NCBI RefSeq assembly: GCF_002900365.1
Contig: NZ_CP025979.1
Span: 496,001 to 560,000 of the forward strand
DNA: 64,000 bases
Reading direction: 5' to 3'
DNA from: Escherichia marmotae
Lineage (GTDB): Bacteria > Pseudomonadota > Gammaproteobacteria > Enterobacterales > Enterobacteriaceae
Shown here: positions 24,381-33,004 of the stretch, in pieces
Position numbering within the stretch: the stretch's first letter is position 1
Layout of the letters: each line of letters opens with the position of its first letter
The notes under the pieces: generated by a model
The model's database searches: none
The model's input: only the letters and a program-made list of their open reading frames with translations
What the model was told of the DNA's origin: nothing
Position numbers and translations under genes: made by a program

Positions 24381-24895
24381 GCAGAGGACGATAGATACTA
24401 GGTTGCGTTAGGCACTGACACATTTTATGTGGGGCGTTTTTCCTGACTCCTTACCACATCCTGTTCTGTAATGAATATTATTTATTACAGCGCCAGTGCT
24501 ATTTTTTTACAATAGTGGAATGATGCATTATCGGTGGAGATTTTGTATTTCCTGGCAGGTTCGGTGATGCATCATCCCGATGTTGTAAACATCGCTAAAC
24601 GTGACATTGAGATTAATCATATACTAATCAAAATCTGGTAATACATCCTTAACCGCCGTGCCAGGCGGTTTTTTTTATTCTCAATTCGAAAAAAAGAAAA
24701 CACGGACACCGATAATGTCCGTGCGGCAATGCCATGTAAGTCAGCGATGAATATGGCGCAAAAAAAGGGCGCGGCTGTCGGATTAAAGCCGCGGGACAAA
24801 GTCCATGAAGAATCATAAGTATCTGTCTCCTCCAGGAGACGAGTTGATATTACTAAGCTTTAAAAATGGTTTAAATCCTCAGATTAACCTTAATT
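24381..24895. other. Untranslated late-leader region between tRNAs and IS66
   Basis: I see no convincing gene. The segment holds an intrinsic terminator (AACCGCC-GTGCCA-GGCGGTT then eight T, 24651-24678) and a second hairpin (CGCGGCT/AGCCGCG, about 24770-24793). In Stx phages of this type the toxin genes sit in this interval, between the tRNAs and the lysis genes. Here nothing of that kind remains. Confidence 0.6.
24651..24678 (+). terminator. Intrinsic terminator in the late leader
   Basis: A 7-bp stem AACCGCC/GGCGGTT with a 6-nt loop is followed by an uninterrupted T tract. It would stop transcripts that have not been modified by the Q antiterminator before the lysis genes. Confidence 0.8.
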
Positions 24896-24925
24896 GTAAG
24901 CGGCTCGTCAGAACCGTATTGATAT

Positions 24926-26497
24926 TTACTGAGAGCTCAGATCAACTTTCCAGGGCAACAGATCGCGTACCCGGTTTGCCGGCCAGTCCTGGATATGTTC
25001 AATGACGTAACGCAGCCACTTTTCTGGCTCCACATTGTTCAGACGGCATGTGCCGATCAGCGAGTACAACACCGCCGCATGTTCACCACCGCTGTCGGAA
25101 CCCGCGAACATCCAGTTTTTCCGGCCTACGGCCACTCCCCGTAAGGCGTTCTCTGCGATGTTGTTGTCGATTTCCACCCAGCCATTACTGCAGTACACGT
25201 TCAGTGCATCCCACTGTTTCAGCAGGTATGCGAACGCTTTTGCCGTATCTGAGTGACGCGACAGTGTTTTCATCTGTTGCTGTATCCAGTCATACAGTGA
25301 CTGCATCAGTGGCGCGGCTCTGGCTTTTCTTGCCGCCAGACGCTGTTCTGCTGAACAGCCCCGGACCTCTGCCTCGATAGCATACAGTTCACCGATACGC
25401 TGCAGGGCTTCCGTGGTGATGTCGGTGGGCGCTCTTGCATGCACATCGTGGATTTTTCTCCGGGCATGAGCCATACACGCGGCTTCCGTTATTCTGCCGG
25501 ATTCGTATAACACCCGGTAACCACCGTAAGCATCGGCCTGAAGCACACCGCTGTAACCGGCCAGGTGATTTTGTGGATGGATACCTTTCCGGTCCGGACT
25601 GTACGCGAACCAGACCGCCGGGGGCATCTGTGAACCGGCGTTGCGGTCATCACGGACGTAGACCCACAGCCGGGCTGTCCGGGTTTTACCGCTGCCCGGC
25701 TCCTGGACCGGGACGGGGATATCATCGGCATGGACTTTACCGGGCATCAGCACATACTGGCGCAGGACGTCATACAGCGGCTCCAGCAGTTCAGCAACGG
25801 CACCGGTCCAGCGCCCCAGTGTGGCACGGCTCAGCTCCACTCCCTGACGACGGTATATTTCTGACTGGCGGTATAACGGCAGATGGTCTGCATATTTCCC
25901 GGTGACAACATGGGCCAGAAGCCCCGCTCCGGCATAACTGCGTGCAATGGGTTTTGAAGGTACTGGTGCCTGCACGATATGGTCGCACCGGCAACAGGCC
26001 AGTTTCGGACGTTGTGTTTCGATAACCTTAAAGGCGCTGCTGATAAGCTCCAGTTGCTCTGACACATCACATCCCAGAGAACTGAGTTCACCACCACAGG
26101 CAGGACAGCATTCCTCTTCCGGCCGGATAACCCGGGTTTCACGGGGAAGTGAGGCCGGTAACGGTTTACGGGCTGAAGACTGGCGCAGGGCGGATGGCAG
26201 TACCGGGTCATATTGCTCACCCAGCGTTTCCGCCATTTCTTCCTGAAGTGCGCTGATTCGCTCCTGAGCTTCCTGTATCTGCCGTTCGGTTTTTGCACGA
26301 AGTTTTTCTGAGCTTTTACCGAACTGCATACGTTGCAGTTTCGCAACCAGCGCCTTCAGCCGGTTGATTTCGGAAGCATAAGCCGCCACCCGCTGTGAGA
26401 GCAGGCGGTTGTATTCAGCCATCTGGCGGATGGTGTCCTGTTGCGTCTGCAACAGTGCCCGCAGGCGGGCGTTCTCATGAGCAAGTGAGGTGTCCAT
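24926..26497 (-). CDS. tnpC: IS66-family transposase TnpC
   Basis: The 523-residue DDE transposase of IS66. The N-terminal coiled coil (about 15-105: RQMAEYNRLLSQRVAAYASEI, LRAKTERQIQEAQERISALQ) and a Cys zinc-binding motif (CCPACGGEL, LACCRCDHI) precede the catalytic domain. Catalytic acidic positions are in VHADDIPVPV, LQADAYGGYRVLY and EIDNNIAENALR. It is last in the tnpABC operon, 19 bp after tnpB. Confidence 0.95.
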   Translation of the reverse strand: MDTSLAHENARLRALLQTQQDTIRQMAEYNRLLSQRVAAYASEINRLKALVAKLQRMQFGKSSEKLRAKTERQIQEAQERISALQEEMAETLGEQYDPVLPSALRQSSARKPLPASLPRETRVIRPEEECCPACGGELSSLGCDVSEQLELISSAFKVIETQRPKLACCRCDHIVQAPVPSKPIARSYAGAGLLAHVVTGKYADHLPLYRQSEIYRRQGVELSRATLGRWTGAVAELLEPLYDVLRQYVLMPGKVHADDIPVPVQEPGSGKTRTARLWVYVRDDRNAGSQMPPAVWFAYSPDRKGIHPQNHLAGYSGVLQADAYGGYRVLYESGRITEAACMAHARRKIHDVHARAPTDITTEALQRIGELYAIEAEVRGCSAEQRLAARKARAAPLMQSLYDWIQQQMKTLSRHSDTAKAFAYLLKQWDALNVYCSNGWVEIDNNIAENALRGVAVGRKNWMFAGSDSGGEHAAVLYSLIGTCRLNNVEPEKWLRYVIEHIQDWPANRVRDLLPWKVDLSSQ

Positions 26498-26516
26498 ATC
26501 CTCACTTTACAACGGG

Positions 26517-26864
26517 TTATATGCGGATTCCAGCGCGTTCCGTTCGTTTCGGGTGCTTCCAGTTGATACCTTCAGGAAGCATGGATAACTGAGCCGGAGT
26601 AAGGTGCACCTTGCCGTCACGGGTGACTGGCCAGACGAAGCGGCCCCGCTCCAGGCGTTTGGTGAAGAGGCACAGTCCGTCACTGTCAGCCCACAACACT
26701 TTTATCTGGTCACCCCGGCGTCCGCGGAAGATGAACAGGTGTCCGGAGAACGGGTCATCCTTCAGGACGTTCTGAACTTTTGATGCCAGGCCGTTAAAGC
26801 CATTCCGCATGTCGGTGATACCGGCAACCAGCCAGATACGCGAACCGGCAGGGAGAGATATCAT
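26517..26864 (-). CDS. tnpB: IS66-family accessory protein TnpB
   Basis: The 115-residue Orf2 protein of IS66 elements, required for transposition in the family. It is recognised by WLVAGITDMRNGFNGLA, HLFIFRGRRGDQIKVLWADSD and the end RFVWPVTRDGKVHLTPAQL. Its start overlaps the tnpA stop (TGATATG-type junction at 26864), indicating translational coupling. Confidence 0.95.
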   Translation of the reverse strand: MISLPAGSRIWLVAGITDMRNGFNGLASKVQNVLKDDPFSGHLFIFRGRRGDQIKVLWADSDGLCLFTKRLERGRFVWPVTRDGKVHLTPAQLSMLPEGINWKHPKRTERAGIRI

Positions 26865-27541
26865 CAGTGGCTGCTCCCTTTTATTTCGCGGATAAGTGTC
26901 TGTAATAACGCCGGCGTCAGTTTACCTTTAAGCCTGAGAGTTCCGGCCGGCAGAACCAGCTCACAACACAGACTGTCGGACGGTGTATTTATCTGCTCTG
27001 GTTCCTGTGCGGGGGCCGGGATTTTATTATCCGGCTCCGGCGTTAACGTCACGGGAAGCAGTGCCGGCATATTTTTTCCGGAAGGCAGCAGGCCACCTTT
27101 CCGGTATTGATGGCGCCAGTTGAAGAGCAGGTTATCGTTGATTCCGTTTTCCCGGGCGATCTGCGCCACACAGGCTCCGGGCTGCAGTGACTGCTCCACT
27201 AAGGCGATTTTAAACTCATAAGGGAAGTTGGGCCGCCGGGGACGTTTTTTTACCACGGGGGCTTCGGATATAACGGTGCTTTCAGGACGTACGACTGGTA
27301 CCGTGGAAAATTGTCCGTAAAGGCAGGCATCAAGTTCCTGCTCCGACATGCCTGCGGGCAAAGGCCACGAAAGGCCAGCTCTCCGAAAGCGCACGAACAT
27401 ACTACAAACTGTTGATTTTGGTACACCCAGGCGACGCCCGGCCACAACCCGGGGTAAATGTTCTTCAAAGTGAAGACGTAAAGCTTCAGTGATCCAGGTC
27501 CGGTGTTTCATACGATAGTGTCCATTAAAAATGATGGACAT
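26864..27541 (-). CDS. tnpA: IS66-family accessory protein TnpA
   Basis: The Orf1 protein of IS66 elements with a helix-turn-helix (FKIALVEQSLQPGACVAQIARENGINDNLLFNWRHQY in pieces, about 108-145). Unusually it also has an N-terminal second DNA-binding-like segment (LRLHFEEHLPRVVAGRRLGV, STVCSMFVRFRR). The start is ATG 27541 or ATG 27511 (MKHRTWITEAL); neither has a strong ribosome-binding site. Confidence 0.9.
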   Translation of the reverse strand: MSIIFNGHYRMKHRTWITEALRLHFEEHLPRVVAGRRLGVPKSTVCSMFVRFRRAGLSWPLPAGMSEQELDACLYGQFSTVPVVRPESTVISEAPVVKKRPRRPNFPYEFKIALVEQSLQPGACVAQIARENGINDNLLFNWRHQYRKGGLLPSGKNMPALLPVTLTPEPDNKIPAPAQEPEQINTPSDSLCCELVLPAGTLRLKGKLTPALLQTLIREIKGSSH

Positions 27542-27758
27542 TATTTTTGTAGAGCCGGAGGAAACAGACCAGACGGTTTAAATGAGCCGGTTACCCTTAA
27601 TTTCAGGTAAGTCTTATTTCATTTCTTTGCGCCACGCCCGGCGCACATCAAAAACCACAGAGCCTTTCAGGGGTGAGCTTACGGGATGGTCAGTGTGACT
27701 TTCTCTGTGGGCTGGTCACCCCCGGGCGGAGGCTCACCCACTAAAAGGAAAAGTCACG

Positions 27759-28184
27759 ATGTTTGGTATTTTCAAAAAGAAAACCCGCAAGGCCATTACT
27801 GAAGTAAAGAAAATGGAGAACCGCGATGCGGTGGAGGCGACCGTCTGGGGTGCGTATTCCATTGCATACGCTGACGGCACCTGTGACGCGAAAGAAATCG
27901 CGGTACTGGAGAAAACCATTGCAGCACTTCCTGCCTTTGCGCCGTTCTCCGGTGAGATTGCACAAATGAGTGCAAATATCCGCGCCCGTTATGAAGCGTC
28001 GCCGCGCTCTGCCAATGCTGAAGCCCTTCGCCAGCTGGCTGATGTTGCCGGTACTGATGACGCAGTTAATGTGCTGTGCCTGTGTCTGGATATCGCTGAC
28101 CAGGATGGCATTGATCCGGATGAAGAAGCACAGCTCAAGAAAATTGCTCAGGCGCTTCAGCTACCGCTGGAGCAGTACCTGTGA
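27759..28184 (+). CDS. TerB-like helical protein
   Basis: A 141-residue protein of the TerB (tellurite resistance B) fold. Two helical repeats carry acidic metal-binding loops: AYADGTCDAKEIAVLEK (about 37-53) and IADQDGIDPDEEAQLKKI (about 111-128). The N-terminal end MFGIFKKKTRK is basic. It is the first gene after the IS66 element and is common at this place, just before the lysis genes, in lambdoid phages. Its role there is not established. It overlaps the next gene by 4 bp. Confidence 0.82.
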   Translation: MFGIFKKKTRKAITEVKKMENRDAVEATVWGAYSIAYADGTCDAKEIAVLEKTIAALPAFAPFSGEIAQMSANIRARYEASPRSANAEALRQLADVAGTDDAVNVLCLCLDIADQDGIDPDEEAQLKKIAQALQLPLEQYL

Positions 28185-28333
28185 AAAGTGCGCGCCTTGT
28201 GCTGGCTGCCATCCTGCTGTTTCTGGTAGTGGCGGTGGATTTCACCGGACGGCTGATGTCGGTGCTGGCAGATGGTGTGCTGGTGGCGATGGCGCTGGTC
28301 GTGCTCCGGCCTTTACTGCGCAAATCTGAATAA
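28181..28333 (+). CDS. Small membrane protein, 50 residues
   Basis: GTG 28181 overlaps the TerB-like stop (GTGA). The product VKSARLVLAAILLFLVVAVDF... has two hydrophobic helices (about 5-20 and 24-42) and ends RPLLRKSE. It is coupled to the TerB-like gene and likely works with it at the membrane. Too short for most gene callers. Confidence 0.7.
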   Translation: MKSARLVLAAILLFLVVAVDFTGRLMSVLADGVLVAMALVVLRPLLRKSE

Positions 28334-28339
28334 CACCAC

Positions 28340-28404
28340 ACAAAAGGCATCTGCGGGTGCCTTTGACGGGGTGTTTTTTACGGGCCGCTGGTGGCCCTTT
28401 TTTA
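28340..28404 (+). terminator. Two hairpins, second an intrinsic terminator
   Basis: AAAGGCA/TGCCTTT (28340-28361) is followed by GGGCC-GCTGGT-GGCCC with seven T (28382-28404). They separate the TerB-like pair from the holin genes. Confidence 0.7.
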
Positions 28405-28422
28405 TTTACAGGAGAAAAAAGT

Positions 28423-28815
28423 ATGTCTGAACCCTTATCCGGTTCCGGCACGGCTGCGGCGCTCGGCGGGGCGACGGTATTCGGGCTGTTTACCGGAACG
28501 GATTTCGGGATTGTGTTTGGTGCGTTCGCCGGGGCGTTATTTGTGGCAACAATGCCGCAGGCGCTTTCAGCCTGGCGTGTGGCGGCGCATTTTCTGGTGT
28601 CGTTCATTATCGGTGTGCTGGGCGCAGAGGTTCTGGCATCCTGGCTGGTAAAGCATACAGGGTTTGACGGAGCGCCTGTCGACGCATTGTGTGCAGTGCT
28701 GGTGTCAGTGGTGTCGGTGAAGATTCTGTCGTTCATCCACCAGCAGGATATCGCATCACTGGTGTCCGGTCTGTTCTCCCGCCTGAGGGGCGGAGGAGGC
28801 GGTAATGTTAAATGA
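28423..28815 (+). CDS. Phage holin (large, multi-span)
   Basis: A 130-residue hydrophobic protein with about four membrane helices (GTAAALGGATVFGLFTGTDF, FGIVFGAFAGALFVATM, AHFLVSFIIGVLGAEVLASW, LCAVLVSVVSVKILSFI) and a charged C-terminus (RLRGGGGGNVK). It would form inner-membrane lesions that release the endopeptidase. GGAG lies 8 bp before ATG 28423; the upstream frame from 28357 is not used. It overlaps the next gene by 11 bp. Confidence 0.85.
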   Translation: MSEPLSGSGTAAALGGATVFGLFTGTDFGIVFGAFAGALFVATMPQALSAWRVAAHFLVSFIIGVLGAEVLASWLVKHTGFDGAPVDALCAVLVSVVSVKILSFIHQQDIASLVSGLFSRLRGGGGGNVK

Positions 28816-29080
28816 CCTTCCCGGATTGCTGAATGTGGCGTTATGCACGGTTATCGTGCTGACGCTCTTTTTTTATCGTCGTCGTGATTCCAGACATAAA
28901 CCGCTGATGTCATGGCTGGCCTGGCTGCTGATGCTGCTTTATGCCTTTGCACCACTCAGCTATCTGTGCGGTCGCCCGTTAGCGGCGAACTGGCTGGCGG
29001 TGGGGCTTAATCTGCTGTTCTGCGTGCTGGTGATTCGCGCACGCGGGAACGTTTCAAAAATCCTTTCATTCCGGAGGTGA
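28805..29080 (+). CDS. Second holin-family membrane protein
   Basis: A 91-residue protein with three hydrophobic helices (LLNVALCTVIVLTLFFY, MSWLAWLLMLLYAFAPLSYL, WLAVGLNLLFCVLVIRA), like the phage holin family 3 type. It overlaps the first holin gene and is followed at once by the endopeptidase gene. It may be a holin partner or antiholin. Confidence 0.82.
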   Translation: MLNDLPGLLNVALCTVIVLTLFFYRRRDSRHKPLMSWLAWLLMLLYAFAPLSYLCGRPLAANWLAVGLNLLFCVLVIRARGNVSKILSFRR

Positions 29081-29082
29081 GC

Positions 29083-29460
29083 ATGTCGGGTAAATTCAGA
29101 TTCAGTCGTCGTAGCGAAAAAAATCTGGAGGGCGTCAAACCACAGCTGGTTGCCGTTGTTCGCCGTGCGCTGGAGCTGACGGAGGTTGATTTCGGTATTA
29201 CGGAAGGCCTGCGCACGAAGGAACGCCAGAAACAGCTGGTTGCTGAAGGAAAAAGCCAGACCATGAACAGCCGCCACCTGACCGGTGATGCGGTGGATGT
29301 TGTGGCCTACATTGGCAGCCAGGTATCATGGGACTGGCCTCTGTACGAGAAAATCGCGCAGGCATTTAAGCGGGCTGCCGCAGAGCTGGGAACTGCCATC
29401 GAATGGGGCGGCGACTGGAAAACACTGAAAGACGGGCCTCACTTTCAGTTGAAACGCTGA
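29083..29460 (+). CDS. M15-family endolysin (peptidoglycan endopeptidase)
   Basis: A 125-residue zinc peptidase of the VanY/M15 type, probably an L-Ala-D-Glu or D-Ala-type endopeptidase that cuts peptidoglycan stem peptides at lysis. Zinc ligands appear in SRHLTGDAVDV (H-x6-D) and in KDGPHFQL (final His), with the acid/base Glu in EWGGDW. No signal peptide is present, so it depends on the holins. GGAGG precedes ATG 29083. Confidence 0.9.
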   Translation: MSGKFRFSRRSEKNLEGVKPQLVAVVRRALELTEVDFGITEGLRTKERQKQLVAEGKSQTMNSRHLTGDAVDVVAYIGSQVSWDWPLYEKIAQAFKRAAAELGTAIEWGGDWKTLKDGPHFQLKR

Positions 29461-29474
29461 TAACCAGGTGGGTT

Positions 29475-29684
29475 ATGAGCAGAAAACACTGGACACACAG
29501 AATGCCGCGAACGGCGGCGAAATGGGCGCTGGTAGCGATACTGGTGCCTTTTTTATTGGTGGGATGCGTCAGCCTGGATAAGGCGCGCCAGCTTTTCGAC
29601 ACAGCTTCTCAGGTCTGTGAAATTGTCGACGGTGTTCGGCAGTGTCTGCAGAACTGCTCACTGACATCCCGCATCTATATTTAA
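29475..29684 (+). CDS. Small lipoprotein, possible outer spanin
   Basis: A 69-residue protein with a signal peptide and lipobox (ALVAILVPFLLVGC). The mature part (VSLDKARQLFDTASQVCEIVDGVRQC) has three cysteines. Its place right after the endolysin suggests a role in disrupting the outer membrane like Rz1, but no inner-membrane Rz partner overlaps it. Confidence 0.65.
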   Translation: MSRKHWTHRMPRTAAKWALVAILVPFLLVGCVSLDKARQLFDTASQVCEIVDGVRQCLQNCSLTSRIYI

Positions 29685-29696
29685 GAGGGTAGATTA

Positions 29697-29825
29697 ATGA
29701 AGAAGAAAAAGAATCTAAATAAAAAAGATGCTGCATCAGCAAATGCAATAGCTGGCACTCAACTTAATTTAGAATGGTTCGAGAAGGTAAATTCTGAATT
29801 GTTGGCGCTGTTTGATAAGACGTGA
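29697..29825 (+). CDS. Small lysine-rich phage protein, 42 residues
   Basis: ATG 29697 is preceded by GAGGG 9 bp upstream. The product begins MKKKKNLNKKDAASANA and ends LNLEWFEKVNSELLALFDKT. It is AT-richer than its neighbours. Function unknown. Confidence 0.6.
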   Translation: MKKKKNLNKKDAASANAIAGTQLNLEWFEKVNSELLALFDKT

Positions 29826-29939
29826 AATTGCCGGAAGGCGCAGTTATTACTGAGTAACAGGCATTACAGCAGCCCTTCTGTGTGAGGGGCTGCGATAATG
29901 CTGTTGGCCTGAATATCTCCATTGAAAACAGGAGGCGAA

Positions 29940-30236
29940 ATGTCTGAGCGAAACTATGAAGCGATTGGACGCTGCGTTGTTCTGCGAAAGCGTATTGAAG
30001 AAAATCTTTGCGCGCTGCAAAAAATAAAATCGGAAATTGTTTCTGCTGATTCTCCATTTTTATTGGATGGGCGGTTGTGTGGGAGTCATTCACTGGTGCT
30101 GAGCATAGAAACGAATGCAAATCGCTGCCGTGAATTGCTTGATGAAACAATGCAGCTTGTCAGTGAACATAATCAGTACGCTGTGGCGGCGGGACTGAAT
30201 GCAATACATGTTATCCCCGAGAGAGAAACGTTTTAA
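29940..30236 (+). CDS. Phage protein of unknown function, 98 residues
   Basis: A mostly helical protein (RKRIEENLCALQKIKSEIVSA, IETNANRCRELLDETMQLVSE) with GGAGGCG before the ATG. Located between lysis and DNA packaging genes. No family recognised. Confidence 0.65.
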   Translation: MSERNYEAIGRCVVLRKRIEENLCALQKIKSEIVSADSPFLLDGRLCGSHSLVLSIETNANRCRELLDETMQLVSEHNQYAVAAGLNAIHVIPERETF

Positions 30237-30256
30237 TCGCTGGAGAATGAAATTCC

Positions 30257-30598
30257 ATGCCATCACGAATCCCCCGCGCATGCCGTAAGCGAGGCTGCGC
30301 AGGCACCACGACAGACAGCTCTGGCTACTGCGATAAACATCGTGGTGAAGGCTGGGTGCAGCACCAGCGCGGACTGAGCCGCCACCAGCGTGGCTATGGC
30401 TCAAAATGGACGGTGATTCGTGCCCGTATTCTGAAGCGCGATAAAGGTCTGTGTCAGTTGTGTCTGCGTGTCGGTGTGGTGAGCGAGGCGAAAACTGTCG
30501 ACCACATCATCCCGAAAGCGCATGGCGGAACAGACGCAGACAGCAACCTGCAGAGTCTGTGCTGGCCCTGCCACAAAGCGAAAACAGCGCGCGAATGA
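30257..30598 (+). CDS. HNH endonuclease
   Basis: A 113-residue HNH nuclease with the full motif: C-x2-C (LCQLC), TVDHIIPKAHGGTDADSNLQSLCWPCHKAK with His, Asn and His residues plus the second Cys pair (CWPC). An additional N-terminal Cys cluster (CRKRGCAG, YCDKH) may bind a second zinc. In HK97-type phages the HNH protein next to the terminase assists cos cleavage during packaging, which fits its position. Confidence 0.93.
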   Translation: MPSRIPRACRKRGCAGTTTDSSGYCDKHRGEGWVQHQRGLSRHQRGYGSKWTVIRARILKRDKGLCQLCLRVGVVSEAKTVDHIIPKAHGGTDADSNLQSLCWPCHKAKTARE

Positions 30599-30753
30599 AT
30601 CAAATGATAATTATTCTCACTTGTAGGGAGGGGCGGGTCAAATCCCTGCAGCCCTGGCTGTCCGGGACCGCCCGCCAATCCTTCTTCGCATCGCCGCAGG
30701 TTCGAAAACTTTTTTTGGGAATGTGATCAAACGATTGATAGGTAAAACCGATT
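30599..30753 (+). other. Probable cos region
   Basis: The 155-bp gap between the HNH and small terminase genes has no ORF. It is rich in G and C runs with a partial inverted repeat (GGGCGGGTC near 30632 and GGGACCGCCCGCC near 30664). Phages with HNH plus P27/HK97 terminases carry cos here. The exact nick sites cannot be read from sequence alone. Confidence 0.45.
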
Positions 30754-31236
30754 ATGTCAGGACCCCCGAAAACCCCGCCACGACTGCATTTGATACGAGG
30801 CAACCCCTCAAAGCGCCCCGTTAAAGACCCCAAAAAAACCGCTAAAAAGGACGAAAAAGGTCTCCCTAAAATTCCGCAACATTTAGGGGCGCAGGGGAAG
30901 TACTGGTTCAGGCGAATGGCGGAAGAGCTGAATGCGGAAGGGATCATTTCTCAGCTTGATGCGCGTGCACTCGAGTTACTGGTGGAAGCCTACACCGAAT
31001 ACCGGCATCACTGCGAAACACTCGATGCTGAGGGTTATACCTACCGCACGGAAACGCAGAACGGTGATGTGATGATCAAGGCACACCCGGCTGCGGCGAT
31101 GAAGGCGGATGCCTGGAAGCGGATCCGGGCGATGCTTGCAGAGTTTGGTATGTCACCGGCAAGCCGGGCTAAAGTAAATACCGCCGGACCGGATGATGTT
31201 GATCCGCTGGCGGAGCTTTTAAAAGCGAGAGACTGA
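30754..31236 (+). CDS. terS: Terminase small subunit (P27 family)
   Basis: A 160-residue DNA-recognition subunit of the packaging motor. The N-terminal end MSGPPKTPPRLHLIRGNPSKRP and the segment KYWFRRMAEELNAEGIISQLDARALELL are characteristic of P27-type small terminases. The C-terminal SRAKVNTAGPDDVDPLAELL would contact the large subunit. It ends in TGATG overlapping the large subunit start. Confidence 0.93.
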   Translation: MSGPPKTPPRLHLIRGNPSKRPVKDPKKTAKKDEKGLPKIPQHLGAQGKYWFRRMAEELNAEGIISQLDARALELLVEAYTEYRHHCETLDAEGYTYRTETQNGDVMIKAHPAAAMKADAWKRIRAMLAEFGMSPASRAKVNTAGPDDVDPLAELLKARD

Positions 31237-32993
31237 TGGCAAAAGTGGCTGACGGGATCCGCTACGCCGAACGTGTTGTTGCAGGAGAAATTGTCGCTGG
31301 CGAATTTGTCCGTCTGGCCTGCCAGCGTTTTCTTGATGATCTGAAGTACGGCGAAGAGCGGGGGATTTATTTCAGTGAACCCCGTGCGCAGCACATCCTG
31401 AATTTCTACAAATTTGTGCCCCATGTAAAAGGGGCGCTGGCAGGTCAGCCCATTGAGTTGATGGACTGGCATGTTTTTATCCTCATTAATATTTTTGGTT
31501 TTGTCATTCCGCTGGTGAATGAAGAGACCGGGGAAGTTGTCATGCGCAGCGATGGCAGCGGACGCCCGGTGATGGTGCGCCGGTTCCGGACGGCGTACAA
31601 CGAAGTCGCCCGTAAAAACGCAAAATCAACCCTGTCATCGGGTATCGGTCTGTATATGACGGGAGCAGATGGTGAAGGCGGGGCTGAGGTGTATTCAGCC
31701 GCAACCACGTGTGACCAGGCCAGAATCGTGTTTGAAGACGCCAAAAATATGGTCAGAAAAGCCCGGTCGACACTCGGGCGGTTGTTTGATTTCAACAAGC
31801 TGGCGATTTACCAGGAGCAGAGCGCATCAAAATTTGAACCGCTTTCCTCGGATGCAAACAACCTAGACGGTCTGAACATCCACTGCGCCATTATTGATGA
31901 GCTGCATGCACATAAAACCCGCGACGTGTGGGACGTTCTGGAAACTGCAACCGGTGCCCGTCTGCAGTCCCTGTTATTTGGTATCACTACGGCAGGCTTT
32001 AACAAGGAAGGGATTTGTTACGAGCAACGCGATTACGCCATCAAGGTATTGCGTGGCTATAACAGCGACGTGGAGGGCGCGGTAAAAGACGATTCCTACT
32101 TTGCGATTATTTACACGCTCGATGAGGGAGATGATCCGTTTGATGAAACGGTCTGGCAGAAAGCGAATCCGGGCCTGGGCATCTGTAAACGCTGGGATGA
32201 TCTGCGTCGTCTGGCGAAAAAAGCAAAGGAACAGGTCTCGGCGCGGGTGAATTTTTTCACAAAACACATGAATGTGTGGGTCACTGCCGAGTCTGCCTGG
32301 ATGGACATGATTAAGTGGGAGAAGTGCGAATACATTGCTCCACAGCATGAGCTGAAAACGTATCCCATGTGGGTCGGCGTCGACCTTGCTCATAAGATTG
32401 ATATCTGTGCGGCGGCAAAACTCTGGCGAACTGATAACGGACATGTTCATGCTGATTTTAAATTCTGGCTTCCGGAAGGGCGACTGGATCGGTGTTCACG
32501 GCAGCAGGCAGAACTTTACCGGAAGTGGGCGGAAATGGATAAGCTCATCCTGACAGATGGTGATGTTATCGATCATGCTCAGATAAAAAGTGATTTACTG
32601 GAATGGATTGGCGGTGAAAACCTGAGGGAACTGGGATTTGACCCGTGGAGCGCAATGCAGTTCAGTCTGGCGCTGGCTGAAGAAGGGATACCGCTGGTGG
32701 AAGTTCCGCAGACGGTCCGCAATCTGTCAGAGGCCATGAAGGAAACGGAATCACTGGTCTATGCCGGGCGTTTCCATCACAGCAATCACCCGGTTATGAA
32801 CTGGATGATGTCTAACGTTACGGTGAAACCGGACAAAAACGACAATATCTTCCCGAATAAATCCACGCCGGAAGCCAAAATCGACGGCCCTGTTGCGATG
32901 TTTACAGCAATGAGCCGGATGCTGGTCAATGGCGGTGAACCGGAGCCGGATCTGTCTGAACACCTGATTAGTGTTGGTATCCGCTCGCTTTAA
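31236..32993 (+). CDS. terL: Terminase large subunit
   Basis: The 585-residue packaging ATPase and nuclease of the HK97/P27 group. The N-terminal ATPase domain has RTAYNEVARKNAKSTLSSGIGLYM (Walker A-like, about 109-132) and a Walker B-like LNIHCAIIDELHAH (about 216-229). The C-terminal RNase H-type nuclease shows WVGVDLAHKIDICA (about 374), LTDGDVIDHAQIK and FPNKSTPEAKIDGPVAMFTA. Length and motifs are complete, so packaging enzymes look intact. Confidence 0.95.
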   Translation: MAKVADGIRYAERVVAGEIVAGEFVRLACQRFLDDLKYGEERGIYFSEPRAQHILNFYKFVPHVKGALAGQPIELMDWHVFILINIFGFVIPLVNEETGEVVMRSDGSGRPVMVRRFRTAYNEVARKNAKSTLSSGIGLYMTGADGEGGAEVYSAATTCDQARIVFEDAKNMVRKARSTLGRLFDFNKLAIYQEQSASKFEPLSSDANNLDGLNIHCAIIDELHAHKTRDVWDVLETATGARLQSLLFGITTAGFNKEGICYEQRDYAIKVLRGYNSDVEGAVKDDSYFAIIYTLDEGDDPFDETVWQKANPGLGICKRWDDLRRLAKKAKEQVSARVNFFTKHMNVWVTAESAWMDMIKWEKCEYIAPQHELKTYPMWVGVDLAHKIDICAAAKLWRTDNGHVHADFKFWLPEGRLDRCSRQQAELYRKWAEMDKLILTDGDVIDHAQIKSDLLEWIGGENLRELGFDPWSAMQFSLALAEEGIPLVEVPQTVRNLSEAMKETESLVYAGRFHHSNHPVMNWMMSNVTVKPDKNDNIFPNKSTPEAKIDGPVAMFTAMSRMLVNGGEPEPDLSEHLISVGIRSL

Positions 32994-33004
32994 CCGAGGG
33001 CATT

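Larger units (their letters stand above)
24896..27594 (-). mobile_element. IS66-family insertion sequence, 2699 bp
   Basis: Terminal inverted repeats begin GTAAGCGGCTCGTCAGAACCGT (left, 24896) and GTAACCGGCTCATTTAAACCGT read inward from the right end. The 8-bp target duplication CCTTAATT flanks it (24888-24895 and 27595-27602), as typical for IS66. It carries tnpA, tnpB and tnpC in the minus orientation, all intact, so it may be active. It lies in the phage late leader. Confidence 0.95.

Noticed and set aside
24805..25005. 66-residue ORF running into IS66
   Set aside because: It crosses the IS boundary and has no ribosome-binding site suited to its start, so it did not exist before insertion.
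27759..28184. Functional tellurite resistance gene
   Set aside because: Only a TerB-like fold is present without terZACDE partners; the location is that of a phage late gene.
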